Origin: Lachnospiraceae bacterium
GTDB taxonomy: Bacteria; Bacillota; Clostridia; Lachnospirales; Lachnospiraceae
Assembly (NCBI GenBank): GCA_004556655.1
Contig: SFGF01000055.1
Coordinates: forward strand, 1 to 44,552
Length of the DNA: 44,552 nucleotides
Reading direction: 5' to 3'
Under the pieces are notes generated by a model. It ran no database searches and had not been told where the DNA came from. It was given only the letters and a program-made list of their open reading frames with translations. Shown piece by piece: positions 24,570 through 32,901 of this stretch; the first letter of the stretch is position 1, and every line of letters begins with the position of its first letter. Made by a program: the position numbers and the translations under genes.

Positions 24570-25460
24570 ATGAAAGACAATTGTCAGGTAAAAACAGCGG
24601 AAGTTTTAAATAATATCAGATGGAAAGATAAGGAACACAAAGAGATGCAGCTGAACACAGTGCAGGATGTAGTATATCTTACCTATCCGACTCTGACAAA
24701 TACCAATATGGTGATCCACGGATTTACAACCCGTCTGGGAGGTGTCAGCAAAGGAATTTACAGCTCTATGAATCTTAGTTTCACCCGGGGAGATGAGGAA
24801 GAAGCTGTGCGGGAAAATTATCGGAAAATAGCAGAAGCGATAGGATTTTCCTGTGACAGTATTGTCTGTTCGGATCAGACCCATACGACTAATGTGCTTC
24901 ATGTGGGGAAAAAGGACTGTGGAAACGGAGTGACACGTCCAAGACCCTATACAGATGTAGATGGATTAATCACAGATGAACCGGGAGTAACTCTGGCAAC
25001 TTTTTATGCCGACTGTGTTCCGTTGTATCTGGTAGATCCTGTCAGGAAAGCGATTGGGTTGTCACATTCGGGGTGGCGGGGAACCGTGGGTAAGATTGGA
25101 AAGGTGACTGTAGAAACCATGACAAAAGAATTTGGATGTAAGCCGGAGAATATAATTACTGCAATTGGACCGTCCATATGTATGGAATGTTATGAAGTCA
25201 GCGAAGATGTGGCGGTAGAATTCCGCAGGGCATATGCACAGGAAAAATGGCCGAGTATAATGGAAAGCAAAGGAAATGGAAAGTATCAGTTGAATCTATG
25301 GGAAGCCTGTAGAGAGAATTTCCTGGAAGCAGGGATTTTGCCGGAGCATATCCAAATGCCGCAGATCTGTACCTGCTGTAATCCTGACTTTTTATTTTCC
25401 CATCGGGCATCTAAAGGAAAAAGAGGAAATCTTGCAGCATTTCTCGCACTAAAACCATGA
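24570..25460 (+). CDS. pgeF: Peptidoglycan editing factor PgeF (YfiH/LACC1 family)
   Basis: 296-residue protein of the multicopper-laccase-like domain family. The metal-binding residues are visible as His in CSDQTHTT, Cys in FYADCVPLYLV and His in LSHSGWRGTVGK. Members have purine nucleoside phosphorylase/adenosine deaminase activity, and E. coli PgeF removes wrongly placed L-serine from peptidoglycan precursors. There is an extra N-terminal extension of about 45 residues. AGAGGA is 9 bases before the start. The gene ends at the edge of the inverted-repeat element at 25464. Confidence 0.92.
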   Translation: MKDNCQVKTAEVLNNIRWKDKEHKEMQLNTVQDVVYLTYPTLTNTNMVIHGFTTRLGGVSKGIYSSMNLSFTRGDEEEAVRENYRKIAEAIGFSCDSIVCSDQTHTTNVLHVGKKDCGNGVTRPRPYTDVDGLITDEPGVTLATFYADCVPLYLVDPVRKAIGLSHSGWRGTVGKIGKVTVETMTKEFGCKPENIITAIGPSICMECYEVSEDVAVEFRRAYAQEKWPSIMESKGNGKYQLNLWEACRENFLEAGILPEHIQMPQICTCCNPDFLFSHRASKGKRGNLAAFLALKP

Positions 25461-25463
25461 TAA

Positions 25464-25736
25464 AGTATACTTTTTGAAATCGTGGGAGCCGTGTAAAAAA
25501 ACAGTAGACCATTTTAGAAGCAGGCCGTTCCCCTTCAGCTAATCGCTAACTTCGACATAAGACGCTCCGGAGAGCCGTCGCGCCTAAGTCTACGTAAGCG
25601 CTGGACGCCTAAGTGTGTGGAGCAAGCTGCCAGTGGCAGGTTGCGGAGCTCTTCAGGCTCACTTGCTCCAATGCTTCTAAAATGGCTAACCCGTCGGTTC
25701 ATTTACTTATATTGCTCACGAATCAAAAAGTATAGT
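25464..25736. repeat. MITE-like element with inverted-repeat ends
   Basis: A gene-free stretch of about 270 bases that folds on itself. TATACTTTTTGA (25466-25477) is the exact inverse of 25723-25734 and is followed on both sides by (A)TCGTG..AGC. Further in, CCATTTTAGAAGCA (25509-25522) is the exact inverse of 25672-25685. Inside, GGAGCAAG/CTTGCTCC (25619-25626 with 25663-25670) encloses a CTGCC-AGT-GGCAG hairpin, and CGCCTAAGT occurs twice. The outer TA next to the repeat could be a TA target duplication, as in IS630/mariner-type MITEs (inference). A structured non-coding RNA is the alternative. No ORF is supported. Confidence 0.6.
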
Positions 25737-25744
25737 AATTGAAA

Positions 25745-25800
25745 AAAGATCCCATAGAGAATTATGCAGAAAAACATAGATTTCTATAGGATCTTTATTT
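25745..25800. terminator. Bidirectional terminator
   Basis: AAAGATCCCATAGAGA (25745-25760) pairs with TTTCTATAGGATCTTT (25781-25796) using G-U pairs, with T/A-rich flanks on both sides. It mainly ends the minus-strand PRPP synthetase gene. Confidence 0.7.
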
Positions 25801-25806
25801 TATAGC

Positions 25807-26979
25807 TTATTTCTTGCGGTTTTTCGCAAGCAGTTTGTTGATCTTGGATGTGGTAGAACGTACCTTTTCAACAGAAACATCATGATTCAGTGTGTCAATA
25901 ATGCTTGCGAGATATTTTCCCATAGCAGCAGGAGCGTAATACTCTCTCTCAAGAAGCTCCGGTGTACGATAATTCAAATCTGTGGTGATTACTTTGTGAA
26001 TATATCCTTTTTCATAATACTCATCAAATTTTTTCAATCCATCCGTAAACAGACCAAAAGTGGTGCAGACGAAAACACGGTTTGCATTTCTTTCTTTCAG
26101 TTGTTTTGCAACATCCAACATGCTTTCGCCGGAAGAAATCATATCATCGATTACGATAACGTCTTTCCCGGCAACAGAATCGCCAAGAAATTCATGAGCT
26201 ACGATAGGGTTCTTTCCGTTGACAATCGTAGAATAGTCACGACGTTTGTAGAACATACCCATATCAACGCCCAGAATATTTGAAAAATATACGGCTCTTG
26301 CCATGGCGCCTTCGTCCGGGCTGATGATCATCAGATGTTCATTGTCCAGACGAAGATCAGGAACAGAACGGAGCAAAGCTTTTAAAAACTGATAGGTAGG
26401 CATGAAATTGTCAAAGCCATGCAGCGGTATTGCATTCTGAACACGAGGGTCGTGAGCATCGAAAGTGAGGATGTTTGACACACCCATATGAACCAGTTCC
26501 TGAAGTGCAATAGCACAGTCCAGAGATTCTCTCTTGGAACGTTTGTGCTGTCTTCCTTCATAAAGGAAAGGCATGATAACATTAATCCTGTGGGCTTTAC
26601 CAGTTGCAGCGGCAATGATTCTCTTTAAGTCCTGAAAATGATCATCAGGAGACATATGATTTACATATCCGTTGACTTTATAAGTGATGCTGTAGTTGGT
26701 TACGTCGCACATGATGAAAAGATCCACGCCGCGAATGGATTCGTTGATCGTTCCTTTTGCTTCTCCGGTTCCGAATCTCGGACAATCACAGTCAATTAAA
26801 AAAGAATCTTCAGAATATCCTAACCAGGAAATTCCATTTTTTTGATGAGCAGCCATTTCTTTACGGAACTGAACGAGATAGTTATCAACTGTTTTAGCCA
26901 TTTCCTCGCAGCCTTTCAGCGCAGCAATTTTAATCGGCGCTACAGGGATAGAATTTTCTAACAAGTCTAAATTAGCCAT
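25807..26979 (-). CDS. prs: Ribose-phosphate pyrophosphokinase (PRPP synthetase), divergent long form
   Basis: Expected to make PRPP from ribose-5-phosphate and ATP for nucleotide, His and Trp synthesis. 390 residues against about 315 in classical Prs. An N-terminal extension and insertion (about residues 40-80, through SWLGYSEDSFLIDCDCPRFGTGEAKG) precede NESIRGVDLFIM. The ribose-5-phosphate loop reads VIVIDDMISSGESM instead of the classical DDIIDTAGT, and the Arg/Lys-rich loop is YEGRQHKRSKRESLDC. LTFDAHDPRVQNA is the metal-binding His/Asp region. It could be the main enzyme of this lineage or a paralog. CGGAGG precedes the ATG, and its own promoter faces away from the DUF512 gene. Confidence 0.88.
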   Translation of the reverse strand: MANLDLLENSIPVAPIKIAALKGCEEMAKTVDNYLVQFRKEMAAHQKNGISWLGYSEDSFLIDCDCPRFGTGEAKGTINESIRGVDLFIMCDVTNYSITYKVNGYVNHMSPDDHFQDLKRIIAAATGKAHRINVIMPFLYEGRQHKRSKRESLDCAIALQELVHMGVSNILTFDAHDPRVQNAIPLHGFDNFMPTYQFLKALLRSVPDLRLDNEHLMIISPDEGAMARAVYFSNILGVDMGMFYKRRDYSTIVNGKNPIVAHEFLGDSVAGKDVIVIDDMISSGESMLDVAKQLKERNANRVFVCTTFGLFTDGLKKFDEYYEKGYIHKVITTDLNYRTPELLEREYYAPAAMGKYLASIIDTLNHDVSVEKVRSTTSKINKLLAKNRKK

Positions 26980-27027
26980 GGAAACCTCCGCATAAATGTG
27001 TTTTACTTGATTTTTACAGACATAATA

Positions 27028-27056
27028 GTTATACCCTAGAAATCAGACTGCGTCAA
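27028..27056 (-). promoter_or_regulatory. Promoter of the prs gene
   Basis: On the minus strand TTGACG (27056-27051), 17-base spacer, TATAAC (27033-27028). Confidence 0.7.
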
Positions 27057-27135
27057 GAATGATGTCGAATTCTTGTGAAAAATAACGGTTTTTCCCACAG
27101 AAATCCACAGGATTTCACGAAGTGCGGCAAAAAAC

Positions 27136-27164
27136 TTGACAATCCTTAATGGGTTCTATATATT
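27136..27164 (+). promoter_or_regulatory. Promoter of the DUF512-der-plsY-gpsA operon
   Basis: TTGACA (27136-27141), 17-base spacer, TATATT (27159-27164). Divergent from the prs promoter about 80 bases away. A leader of about 78 bases follows. Confidence 0.8.
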
Positions 27165-27248
27165 AAAAAGATGTGAAACTATTCAACGATTAGTACCCTG
27201 TGAAACCCTTAGAAGTAAAAGTGATGATTCCGAATGGAGAGGAAAGAT

Positions 27249-28640
27249 ATGAAAGAAAACAGGCATGTGATAAAGAAAGTACTTCCGGGAAGCATAGCGG
27301 AGGAACTGGAACTGGAGCCGGGGGATGAGTTGATTTCCATCAATGGACAGCCGGTGGAGGATGTGTTTGATTATCACTATCTGATGAATGATGAATATCT
27401 GGAAATCCTGATTCGTAAAAAAAATCAGGAAGAGTGGGAACTGGAAATTGAGAAAGAATATGAAGAAGATCTGGGTGTGGAATTTGTCAACAGCCTTATG
27501 GATGAGTATCGTTCCTGTCGGAACAAATGTATTTTCTGCTTTATAGATCAGATGCCGCCAGGTATGCGGGAAACTTTGTATTTTAAAGATGATGATTCCC
27601 GCCTGTCTTTTTTGCAGGGAAATTATGTTACACTGACAAATATGAGTGATCATGATATTGACAGAATCATTCGATACCATTTGGAGCCGATCAATATTTC
27701 TTTTCAGACAACGAATCCCGAATTGCGCTGTCAGATGTTGAAAAACAGATTTGCAGGGGATATTTTTCCAAAAGTAAAAAGACTTTATGATGCAGGAATA
27801 GAGATGAATGGACAGATTGTACTTTGCCGGGGCATCAATGATGGAGAAGAACTGGAAAGAAGTATTTATGATCTGAGTCAGTATCTACCTTATTTAAAAA
27901 GTGTTTCCGTAGTTCCGGTAGGCCTGAGCCGTTATCGGGAAAATCTATATCCGCTGGAGCCTTTCACAAAAGAAGATGCGATAAAAGTTATAGATATTGT
28001 AAAACGTTGGCAGAACAAATTATACCCTGAGTACGGACTGCATTTTATTCACTGTAGTGATGAGTGGTATCTTCTCGCGGAGCTTCCGATTCCGGAGGAA
28101 GAGGAGTATGACGGATATCTTCAGTTGGAAAATGGGGTAGGTATGCTCCGGCTTTTGGATACAGAAGTCCGGGAAGAAGTAGAAAGACTTGATGGGGACC
28201 ATAGAAAGAGAACAGTATCTATTGCGACAGGAAAACTGGCAGCACCAAGTATACGTGAAAATATCTCACATATTCAGAAAAAATATCCGGGTGTGGAAGT
28301 AGAGATTTATCCAATACGAAATGATTTCTTTGGTGAGATGATTACTGTATCGGGCTTGATTACCGGACAAGATCTGAAGAAGCAGCTGAAAGGAAAAGAA
28401 CTGGGAGAATGCCTGTTGCTTCCGTGTAATATGCTGCGGGCCGGAGAAAATGTATTTTTGGATGATGTGACAGTAGAGGAATTGGAAGAAGAACTGGGTG
28501 TGCCGGTCTTTGTGGTAGATGAGGATGGTGCATCTTTCGTTCATGCAGTTATAGAACAACAGGTTTTGATAAAGCATAAAAGGAGACAGATATATGAGCA
28601 AGCCGATAGTAGCAATTGTGGGGCGTCCGAATGTAGGTAA
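27249..28640 (+). CDS. DUF512 family radical-SAM-like protein with PDZ domain
   Basis: 463-residue protein. An N-terminal PDZ-like domain (KKVLPGSIAEELELEPGDELISINGQPV) is followed by CRNKCIFCFIDQMPPGMRETLYFKDDDSRLSFL, a radical-SAM-type three-cysteine motif with CxxxCxxC spacing. The C-terminal DUF512 domain includes YPIRNDFFGEMITVSGLITGQDL. Function is unproven; the family is widespread in Clostridia and commonly sits beside der. ATG 27249 follows AGAGG by about 6 bases; the ATG at 27234 has no site of its own. Its last 47 bases overlap the start of der in another frame, so expression is coupled. Confidence 0.9.
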   Translation: MKENRHVIKKVLPGSIAEELELEPGDELISINGQPVEDVFDYHYLMNDEYLEILIRKKNQEEWELEIEKEYEEDLGVEFVNSLMDEYRSCRNKCIFCFIDQMPPGMRETLYFKDDDSRLSFLQGNYVTLTNMSDHDIDRIIRYHLEPINISFQTTNPELRCQMLKNRFAGDIFPKVKRLYDAGIEMNGQIVLCRGINDGEELERSIYDLSQYLPYLKSVSVVPVGLSRYRENLYPLEPFTKEDAIKVIDIVKRWQNKLYPEYGLHFIHCSDEWYLLAELPIPEEEEYDGYLQLENGVGMLRLLDTEVREEVERLDGDHRKRTVSIATGKLAAPSIRENISHIQKKYPGVEVEIYPIRNDFFGEMITVSGLITGQDLKKQLKGKELGECLLLPCNMLRAGENVFLDDVTVEELEEELGVPVFVVDEDGASFVHAVIEQQVLIKHKRRQIYEQADSSNCGASECR

Positions 28641-29919
28641 ATCTACCTTATTTAATGCCCTTGCAGGAGATAATATTTCCATAGTAAAAGATACACCGGG
28701 TGTTACCAGAGACAGGATCTATGCAGATGCGTCCTGGCTGAATTATAATTTCACTTTGATTGATACAGGAGGAATTGAGCCAGAGAGTAATGATGTAATA
28801 CTTTCTCAGATGAGAGATCAGGCACAGATCGCTATTGATACAGCTGATGTTATCATATTTATAACAGATGTTCGCCAGGGACTGGTGGATTCGGATTCCA
28901 AAGTGGCGGATATGCTGAGAAGAAGCGCTAAGCCGGTCATACTGGTAGTCAATAAAGTGGACAGTTATGAAAAATATATGCCGGATGTATACGAGTTTTA
29001 TAATCTGGGAATCGGTGATCCGATTCCGATCTCGGCATCCAGTAAATTGGGAATCGGTGATATGCTGGATGAAGTAGTAAAGTATTTCCCGGAAGACAGC
29101 GGAGAGGATGAAGAAAATGATATCCCTCATATTGCTATTGTTGGTAAGCCGAATGTAGGAAAATCATCAATTGTAAATAAACTTCTGGGACAGAATCGTG
29201 TGATCGTATCCAATGTAGCCGGTACTACCAGAGATGCAATCGATACCAATATTCTATGGAATGGAAAAGAGTATATATTTATTGATACGGCAGGGCTTCG
29301 AAGAAAGAACAAAATCAAGGAAGAACTGGAGAGATACAGCATCATTCGAACTGTTACAGCGGTAGAACGAGCTGATGTGGTGATTGTGGTGATTGATGCT
29401 CAGGAAGGAATCACAGAACAGGATGCGAAGATTGCCGGAATCGCTCATGAAAGAGGGAAAGGAATCATCATTGCGGTAAACAAATGGGATGCCATTGAAA
29501 AGGATGATAAAACCATTTATAAATTTACTAACCGGATTCGTGAAGTTCTTTCATATATGCCTTATGCGGAAATCCTTTTTATTTCTGCACAGACAGGACA
29601 GCGGCTTCCGAAACTGTTTGAAACAATTGATATGGTACTGGAGAATCAGTCGCTGCGAATTCAGACAGGTGTTCTGAATGAGATTATGACAGAAGCAGTT
29701 GCCATGCAGCAGCCACCGTCAGATAAAGGAAAACGTCTGAAATTGTTCTACATGACGCAGGTGGCGATCAAACCACCGACATTTGTTATTTTTGTAAATA
29801 ATAAAGAACTGATGCATTTTTCGTATACACGCTATCTGGAAAATAAAGTACGTGAAGCGTTTGGGTTCAGGGGAACATCTCTGAAATTTATTATCCGGGA
29901 ACGGAATGAGGAGAAATAA
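28594..29919 (+). CDS. der: GTPase Der (EngA)
   Basis: 441-residue essential GTPase for 50S ribosome assembly. It has two tandem G domains: the first with GRPNVGKSTLFN, DTGG and NKVD; the second (from about residue 175) with GKPNVGKSSIVN, DTAG and NKWD. A C-terminal KH-like domain ends ...FRGTSLKFIIRERN. AAAGGAG is 8 bases before the start, inside the end of the DUF512 gene. plsY follows after 18 bases. Confidence 0.97.
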   Translation: MSKPIVAIVGRPNVGKSTLFNALAGDNISIVKDTPGVTRDRIYADASWLNYNFTLIDTGGIEPESNDVILSQMRDQAQIAIDTADVIIFITDVRQGLVDSDSKVADMLRRSAKPVILVVNKVDSYEKYMPDVYEFYNLGIGDPIPISASSKLGIGDMLDEVVKYFPEDSGEDEENDIPHIAIVGKPNVGKSSIVNKLLGQNRVIVSNVAGTTRDAIDTNILWNGKEYIFIDTAGLRRKNKIKEELERYSIIRTVTAVERADVVIVVIDAQEGITEQDAKIAGIAHERGKGIIIAVNKWDAIEKDDKTIYKFTNRIREVLSYMPYAEILFISAQTGQRLPKLFETIDMVLENQSLRIQTGVLNEIMTEAVAMQQPPSDKGKRLKLFYMTQVAIKPPTFVIFVNNKELMHFSYTRYLENKVREAFGFRGTSLKFIIRERNEEK

Positions 29920-29937
29920 AAAAACGGGAGAGGGAAA

Positions 29938-30582
29938 ATGGTTGAGAGGATCATTTGTGTTTTGATTGGATATATTTGTGGACTTTTGCAGACATCTTAT
30001 CTTTATGGAAAAGCGAAAGGAATTGATATCCGAAATTATGGAAGCGGAAATGCCGGCACAACAAACGCACTGAGAACATTGGGAGCAAAAGCCGGTGCCA
30101 TTACCTTTTTAGGTGATTGTTTTAAATGTGTGGTTGCAGTTATGATAGTCAGAATGGTGTTTGGCGGCAGTCATCCGGAGCTTATTAAACTTCTGGGATT
30201 GTATGCGTCGGCCGGAGCAATTTTGGGTCATAATTTTCCCTTTTATCTGAAATTCAGAGGAGGAAAGGGCATCGCCTGCACTGCGGGACTTTTACTTTCT
30301 TTCGACTTGAGACTGACTTTAGTGGCTCTGGTTGTATTTTTAATTGTATTTTTTACAACCCATTATGTTTCGCTGGGATCTATCCTTGTGTACGTTGTTT
30401 TTATTGCCGGACTGATCTTTATGGGACAGACCGGACAGCTTAACATGGAACCGGCGCGCATCTATGAAATGTATACTGTGGCAGGGTTGCTTGCTGTGTT
30501 GGCATTATATAAGCACAGGGCAAATATTGTTCGCCTGATTCATGGAAATGAAAATAAAACGTATTTAAAGAAAAAGAAATAA
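29938..30582 (+). CDS. plsY: Acyl-phosphate:glycerol-3-phosphate acyltransferase
   Basis: 214-residue membrane enzyme that makes lysophosphatidic acid from acyl-phosphate and glycerol-3-phosphate at the start of phospholipid synthesis. Family motifs: IDIRNYGSGNAGTTNALRTLG, GHNFPFYLKFRGGKGIACTAG, and a later glycine-rich loop. About five to six transmembrane segments. The next gene, gpsA, supplies its substrate glycerol-3-phosphate, so the two form a lipid-synthesis unit. Confidence 0.95.
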   Translation: MVERIICVLIGYICGLLQTSYLYGKAKGIDIRNYGSGNAGTTNALRTLGAKAGAITFLGDCFKCVVAVMIVRMVFGGSHPELIKLLGLYASAGAILGHNFPFYLKFRGGKGIACTAGLLLSFDLRLTLVALVVFLIVFFTTHYVSLGSILVYVVFIAGLIFMGQTGQLNMEPARIYEMYTVAGLLAVLALYKHRANIVRLIHGNENKTYLKKKK

Positions 30583-30593
30583 CGGAGGAATAC

Positions 30594-31610
30594 ATGATAA
30601 AAATAGGAGTGATCGGAGCAGGAAGCTGGGGAACAGCTCTGGCATGGCTTCTGACAAATAATGGTCATGAGGTTACTTTGTGGTCTCACAGGGAAGAGGA
30701 CGCAAAACTTCTTCAAAAAGAACGGGAAAATAAATCGAAACTTCCGGGCGTGATATTTCCGGATGGATTGCTTGTTACCGGTGAACTGGAAACGGCGATT
30801 AAGGGGAAAGAAGTTTTGGTCCTTGCGGTACCTTCACCGGCAGTTCGCAGCACATCCCGAAAGATGAATCCTTATATAAAGCAAGGACAGCTGATCGTCA
30901 ATGTTGCGAAAGGTGTGGAGGCGGATACGCTGCTTGCCATGAGTCAGATTGTTGAACAGGAAATTCCCACAGCAAATGTTGCGGTTTTGTCAGGTCCCAG
31001 TCATGCGGAAGAGGTGGGAAAAGGACTTCCTACCACATGTGTAATCGGTGCGAAAGAAAAAGAAACAGCTGAATATCTGCAGGAGATTTTTATGAGTCCT
31101 GTTTTTCGTGTGTATACCAGTCCGGATCTTCTGGGCATCGAACTGGGAGCAGCCCTTAAAAATGTGATTGCCCTTGCGGCAGGTGTGGCGGATGGAATGG
31201 GGTATGGTGACAATACAAAAGCAGCTCTGATTACCAGAGGAATCGCTGAAATCTCGCGTTTGGGAATTGCTATGGGAGCCAGGGCAGAAACATTTTTTGG
31301 ATTGTCAGGCATAGGAGATCTGATTGTAACCTGTGCCAGTGTTCACAGCCGAAATAGGAAAGCCGGATATCTGATGGGGAAAGGTTACACCATGCAGGAG
31401 GCGATGGATGAGGTTAAGATGGTAGTGGAGGGGGTTCATTCTGCCAAGGCAGCTTTGTCCCTTTCTGAAAAATATCAGGTGGAGATGCCGATTATTGCTG
31501 AAGTAAATGAAGTTCTCTTTCATAATAAAAAAGCGGCAGATGCGGTAAATGAACTTATGTTGCGTATGAAAAAAGATGAGATTGGCTCTGATCTGTGGCC
31601 GACAGAGTAA
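30594..31610 (+). CDS. gpsA: Glycerol-3-phosphate dehydrogenase [NAD(P)+]
   Basis: 338-residue enzyme reducing dihydroxyacetone phosphate to glycerol-3-phosphate for phospholipids. The Rossmann motif GVIGAGSWGTALAWLL is at the N-terminus, LSGPSHAEEVGKGLPT in the middle, and the catalytic Lys region LGAALKNVIALAAGVADGMGYGDN follows with GLSGIGDLIVTC. CGGAGGA precedes the ATG 11 bases after plsY. It is the last gene of the operon and ends at a bidirectional terminator. Confidence 0.97.
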   Translation: MIKIGVIGAGSWGTALAWLLTNNGHEVTLWSHREEDAKLLQKERENKSKLPGVIFPDGLLVTGELETAIKGKEVLVLAVPSPAVRSTSRKMNPYIKQGQLIVNVAKGVEADTLLAMSQIVEQEIPTANVAVLSGPSHAEEVGKGLPTTCVIGAKEKETAEYLQEIFMSPVFRVYTSPDLLGIELGAALKNVIALAAGVADGMGYGDNTKAALITRGIAEISRLGIAMGARAETFFGLSGIGDLIVTCASVHSRNRKAGYLMGKGYTMQEAMDEVKMVVEGVHSAKAALSLSEKYQVEMPIIAEVNEVLFHNKKAADAVNELMLRMKKDEIGSDLWPTE

Positions 31611-31615
31611 AATAA

Positions 31616-31670
31616 TAAAAGCGGAGATAAAAAACTATAGTAAAATAGTTTCTTTCTCCGCTTTTATATG
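31616..31670. terminator. Bidirectional terminator
   Basis: TAAAAGCGGAGA (31616-31627) pairs with TCTCCGCTTTTA (31655-31666). It lies between gpsA (+) and the aldo/keto reductase gene (-). Confidence 0.8.
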
Positions 31671-31683
31671 CGTTTGTTATAGA

Positions 31684-32508
31684 TTAACTGCGCATATCTT
31701 CAGGAATTCCTGAACTTCTGAACTTTTCGTCCAGTGCATCGATGGCTTTCATCTCGATGTCAGTCAGTTCAAAATCAAAAATATCAGCATTGGAAGCAAT
31801 ACGATCCGAATGTGTTGACTTAGGAATCACGGAGATTCCTTTTTGTACCAGCCAGCGAAGACCTGTCTGGGCAGGAGATTTACCGTATTTAGCACCGATA
31901 CGGATTAGAGTATCGCGATTCAGATATGCACCCCTGGCCAGTGGAGCATAAGCTTGAACAGCAATTCCCCGTTCCTGACAATAGCTGCATAATTCTGATT
32001 GATTAAACAGAGGATGATATTCAATCTGGTTTACGGCTGGTACAATGCCGGATGTCTGAAATAACTCTTCCAGATGCTGGATTTCAAAATTGCTTACACC
32101 GATTGCTTTCGCTCTGCCGGAATGATATATTTTTTCTAATTCTTTCCAGGTTTCAAGATAACATCCCGGCACAGGCCAGTGAATCAGATAAAGATCCACA
32201 TAATCAAGCTGTAGGCGTTCCAGGCTGCGTTCGAAAGCACTGTCAATACTTCCGATCCGCTGTGCGGTGTTCCAGACTTTGGTTGTGATAAATAAATCTT
32301 CCCTTGGAATAGAAGATGATTTAATTGCTCTGCCAACACCGTCTTCGTTTTTATAAACGGATGCAGTATCAATCAGACGATATCCGGATTCCAGTGCATA
32401 TGAGATAGCTGTTTCCACTTCGTTCGGACCGGTAGCTTTGTAGACTCCCAGACCGAGCATCGGCATTTTATCCTTTGTATTAAGAGTAAGCGATGGTATG
32501 ACCGTCAT
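31684..32508 (-). CDS. Aldo/keto reductase
   Basis: 274-residue NADPH-dependent oxidoreductase of the AKR superfamily (TIM barrel). MPMLGLGVYKA at the start, YRLIDTASVYKNEDGVGRAI with catalytic Asp and Tyr, LFITTKVWN with catalytic Lys, and YLIHWPVPG with His. The C-terminal VIPKSTHSDRIASN binds the cofactor phosphate. It resembles the 2,5-diketo-gluconate reductase/glyoxal reductase (YvgN-like) group; the natural substrate is unknown. AAGGAGG is 8 bases before ATG 32508 (minus strand). Confidence 0.94.
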   Translation of the reverse strand: MTVIPSLTLNTKDKMPMLGLGVYKATGPNEVETAISYALESGYRLIDTASVYKNEDGVGRAIKSSSIPREDLFITTKVWNTAQRIGSIDSAFERSLERLQLDYVDLYLIHWPVPGCYLETWKELEKIYHSGRAKAIGVSNFEIQHLEELFQTSGIVPAVNQIEYHPLFNQSELCSYCQERGIAVQAYAPLARGAYLNRDTLIRIGAKYGKSPAQTGLRWLVQKGISVIPKSTHSDRIASNADIFDFELTDIEMKAIDALDEKFRSSGIPEDMRS

Positions 32509-32805
32509 TGTGGAGACCTCCTTATGTACGAATTATAATGATAGCAGGAGTGAAAAGCATATTGTAATCCTCCGGTATCAAGGAAAAGGTATGTATTACC
32601 TCATAATTTTATAAAGTATATCATAAAAATGTGAAAGAATTAGGATGAAATTATTAAATAATTATAACATGAAAGCTTTTATAAAAATGTCAAGAAATTA
32701 ACAATGGGAGAATATGAAAAAAAATAATATGGCAAATTATACAATTTTCATTTTGGCAACTTATAAAAAAACGGATTATTTTCCCAGTAAATTACTGTAA
32801 TTCTA
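32509..32805. promoter_or_regulatory. Upstream control region of the CODH/ACS operon, with direct repeats
   Basis: An AT-rich stretch of about 300 bases with no gene. TGGCAAATTATA (32730-32741) and TGGCAACTTATA (32754-32765) are direct repeats whose starts are 24 bases apart, at about -111 and -87 from the predicted transcription start. ATTATTAAATAAT is a palindrome near 32650. These could be binding sites for an activator, but no regulator gene is adjacent. Confidence 0.4.
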
Positions 32806-32847
32806 TTGAATCTGAAAAGAAAATAGAGTATAATAAAGTCAATTGAC
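32806..32847 (+). promoter_or_regulatory. Promoter of the CODH/ACS operon with a possible operator
   Basis: TTGAAT (32806-32811), 17-base spacer, TATAAT (32829-32834). The perfect palindrome GTCAATTGAC (32838-32847) covers the predicted start site near 32841, where a repressor would block transcription. Confidence 0.7.
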
Positions 32848-32901
32848 AAAAGATTATCATGTCCTTTTTGGGACTGGGTCTAATGGGAAAGGAGTAGAAG
32901 C

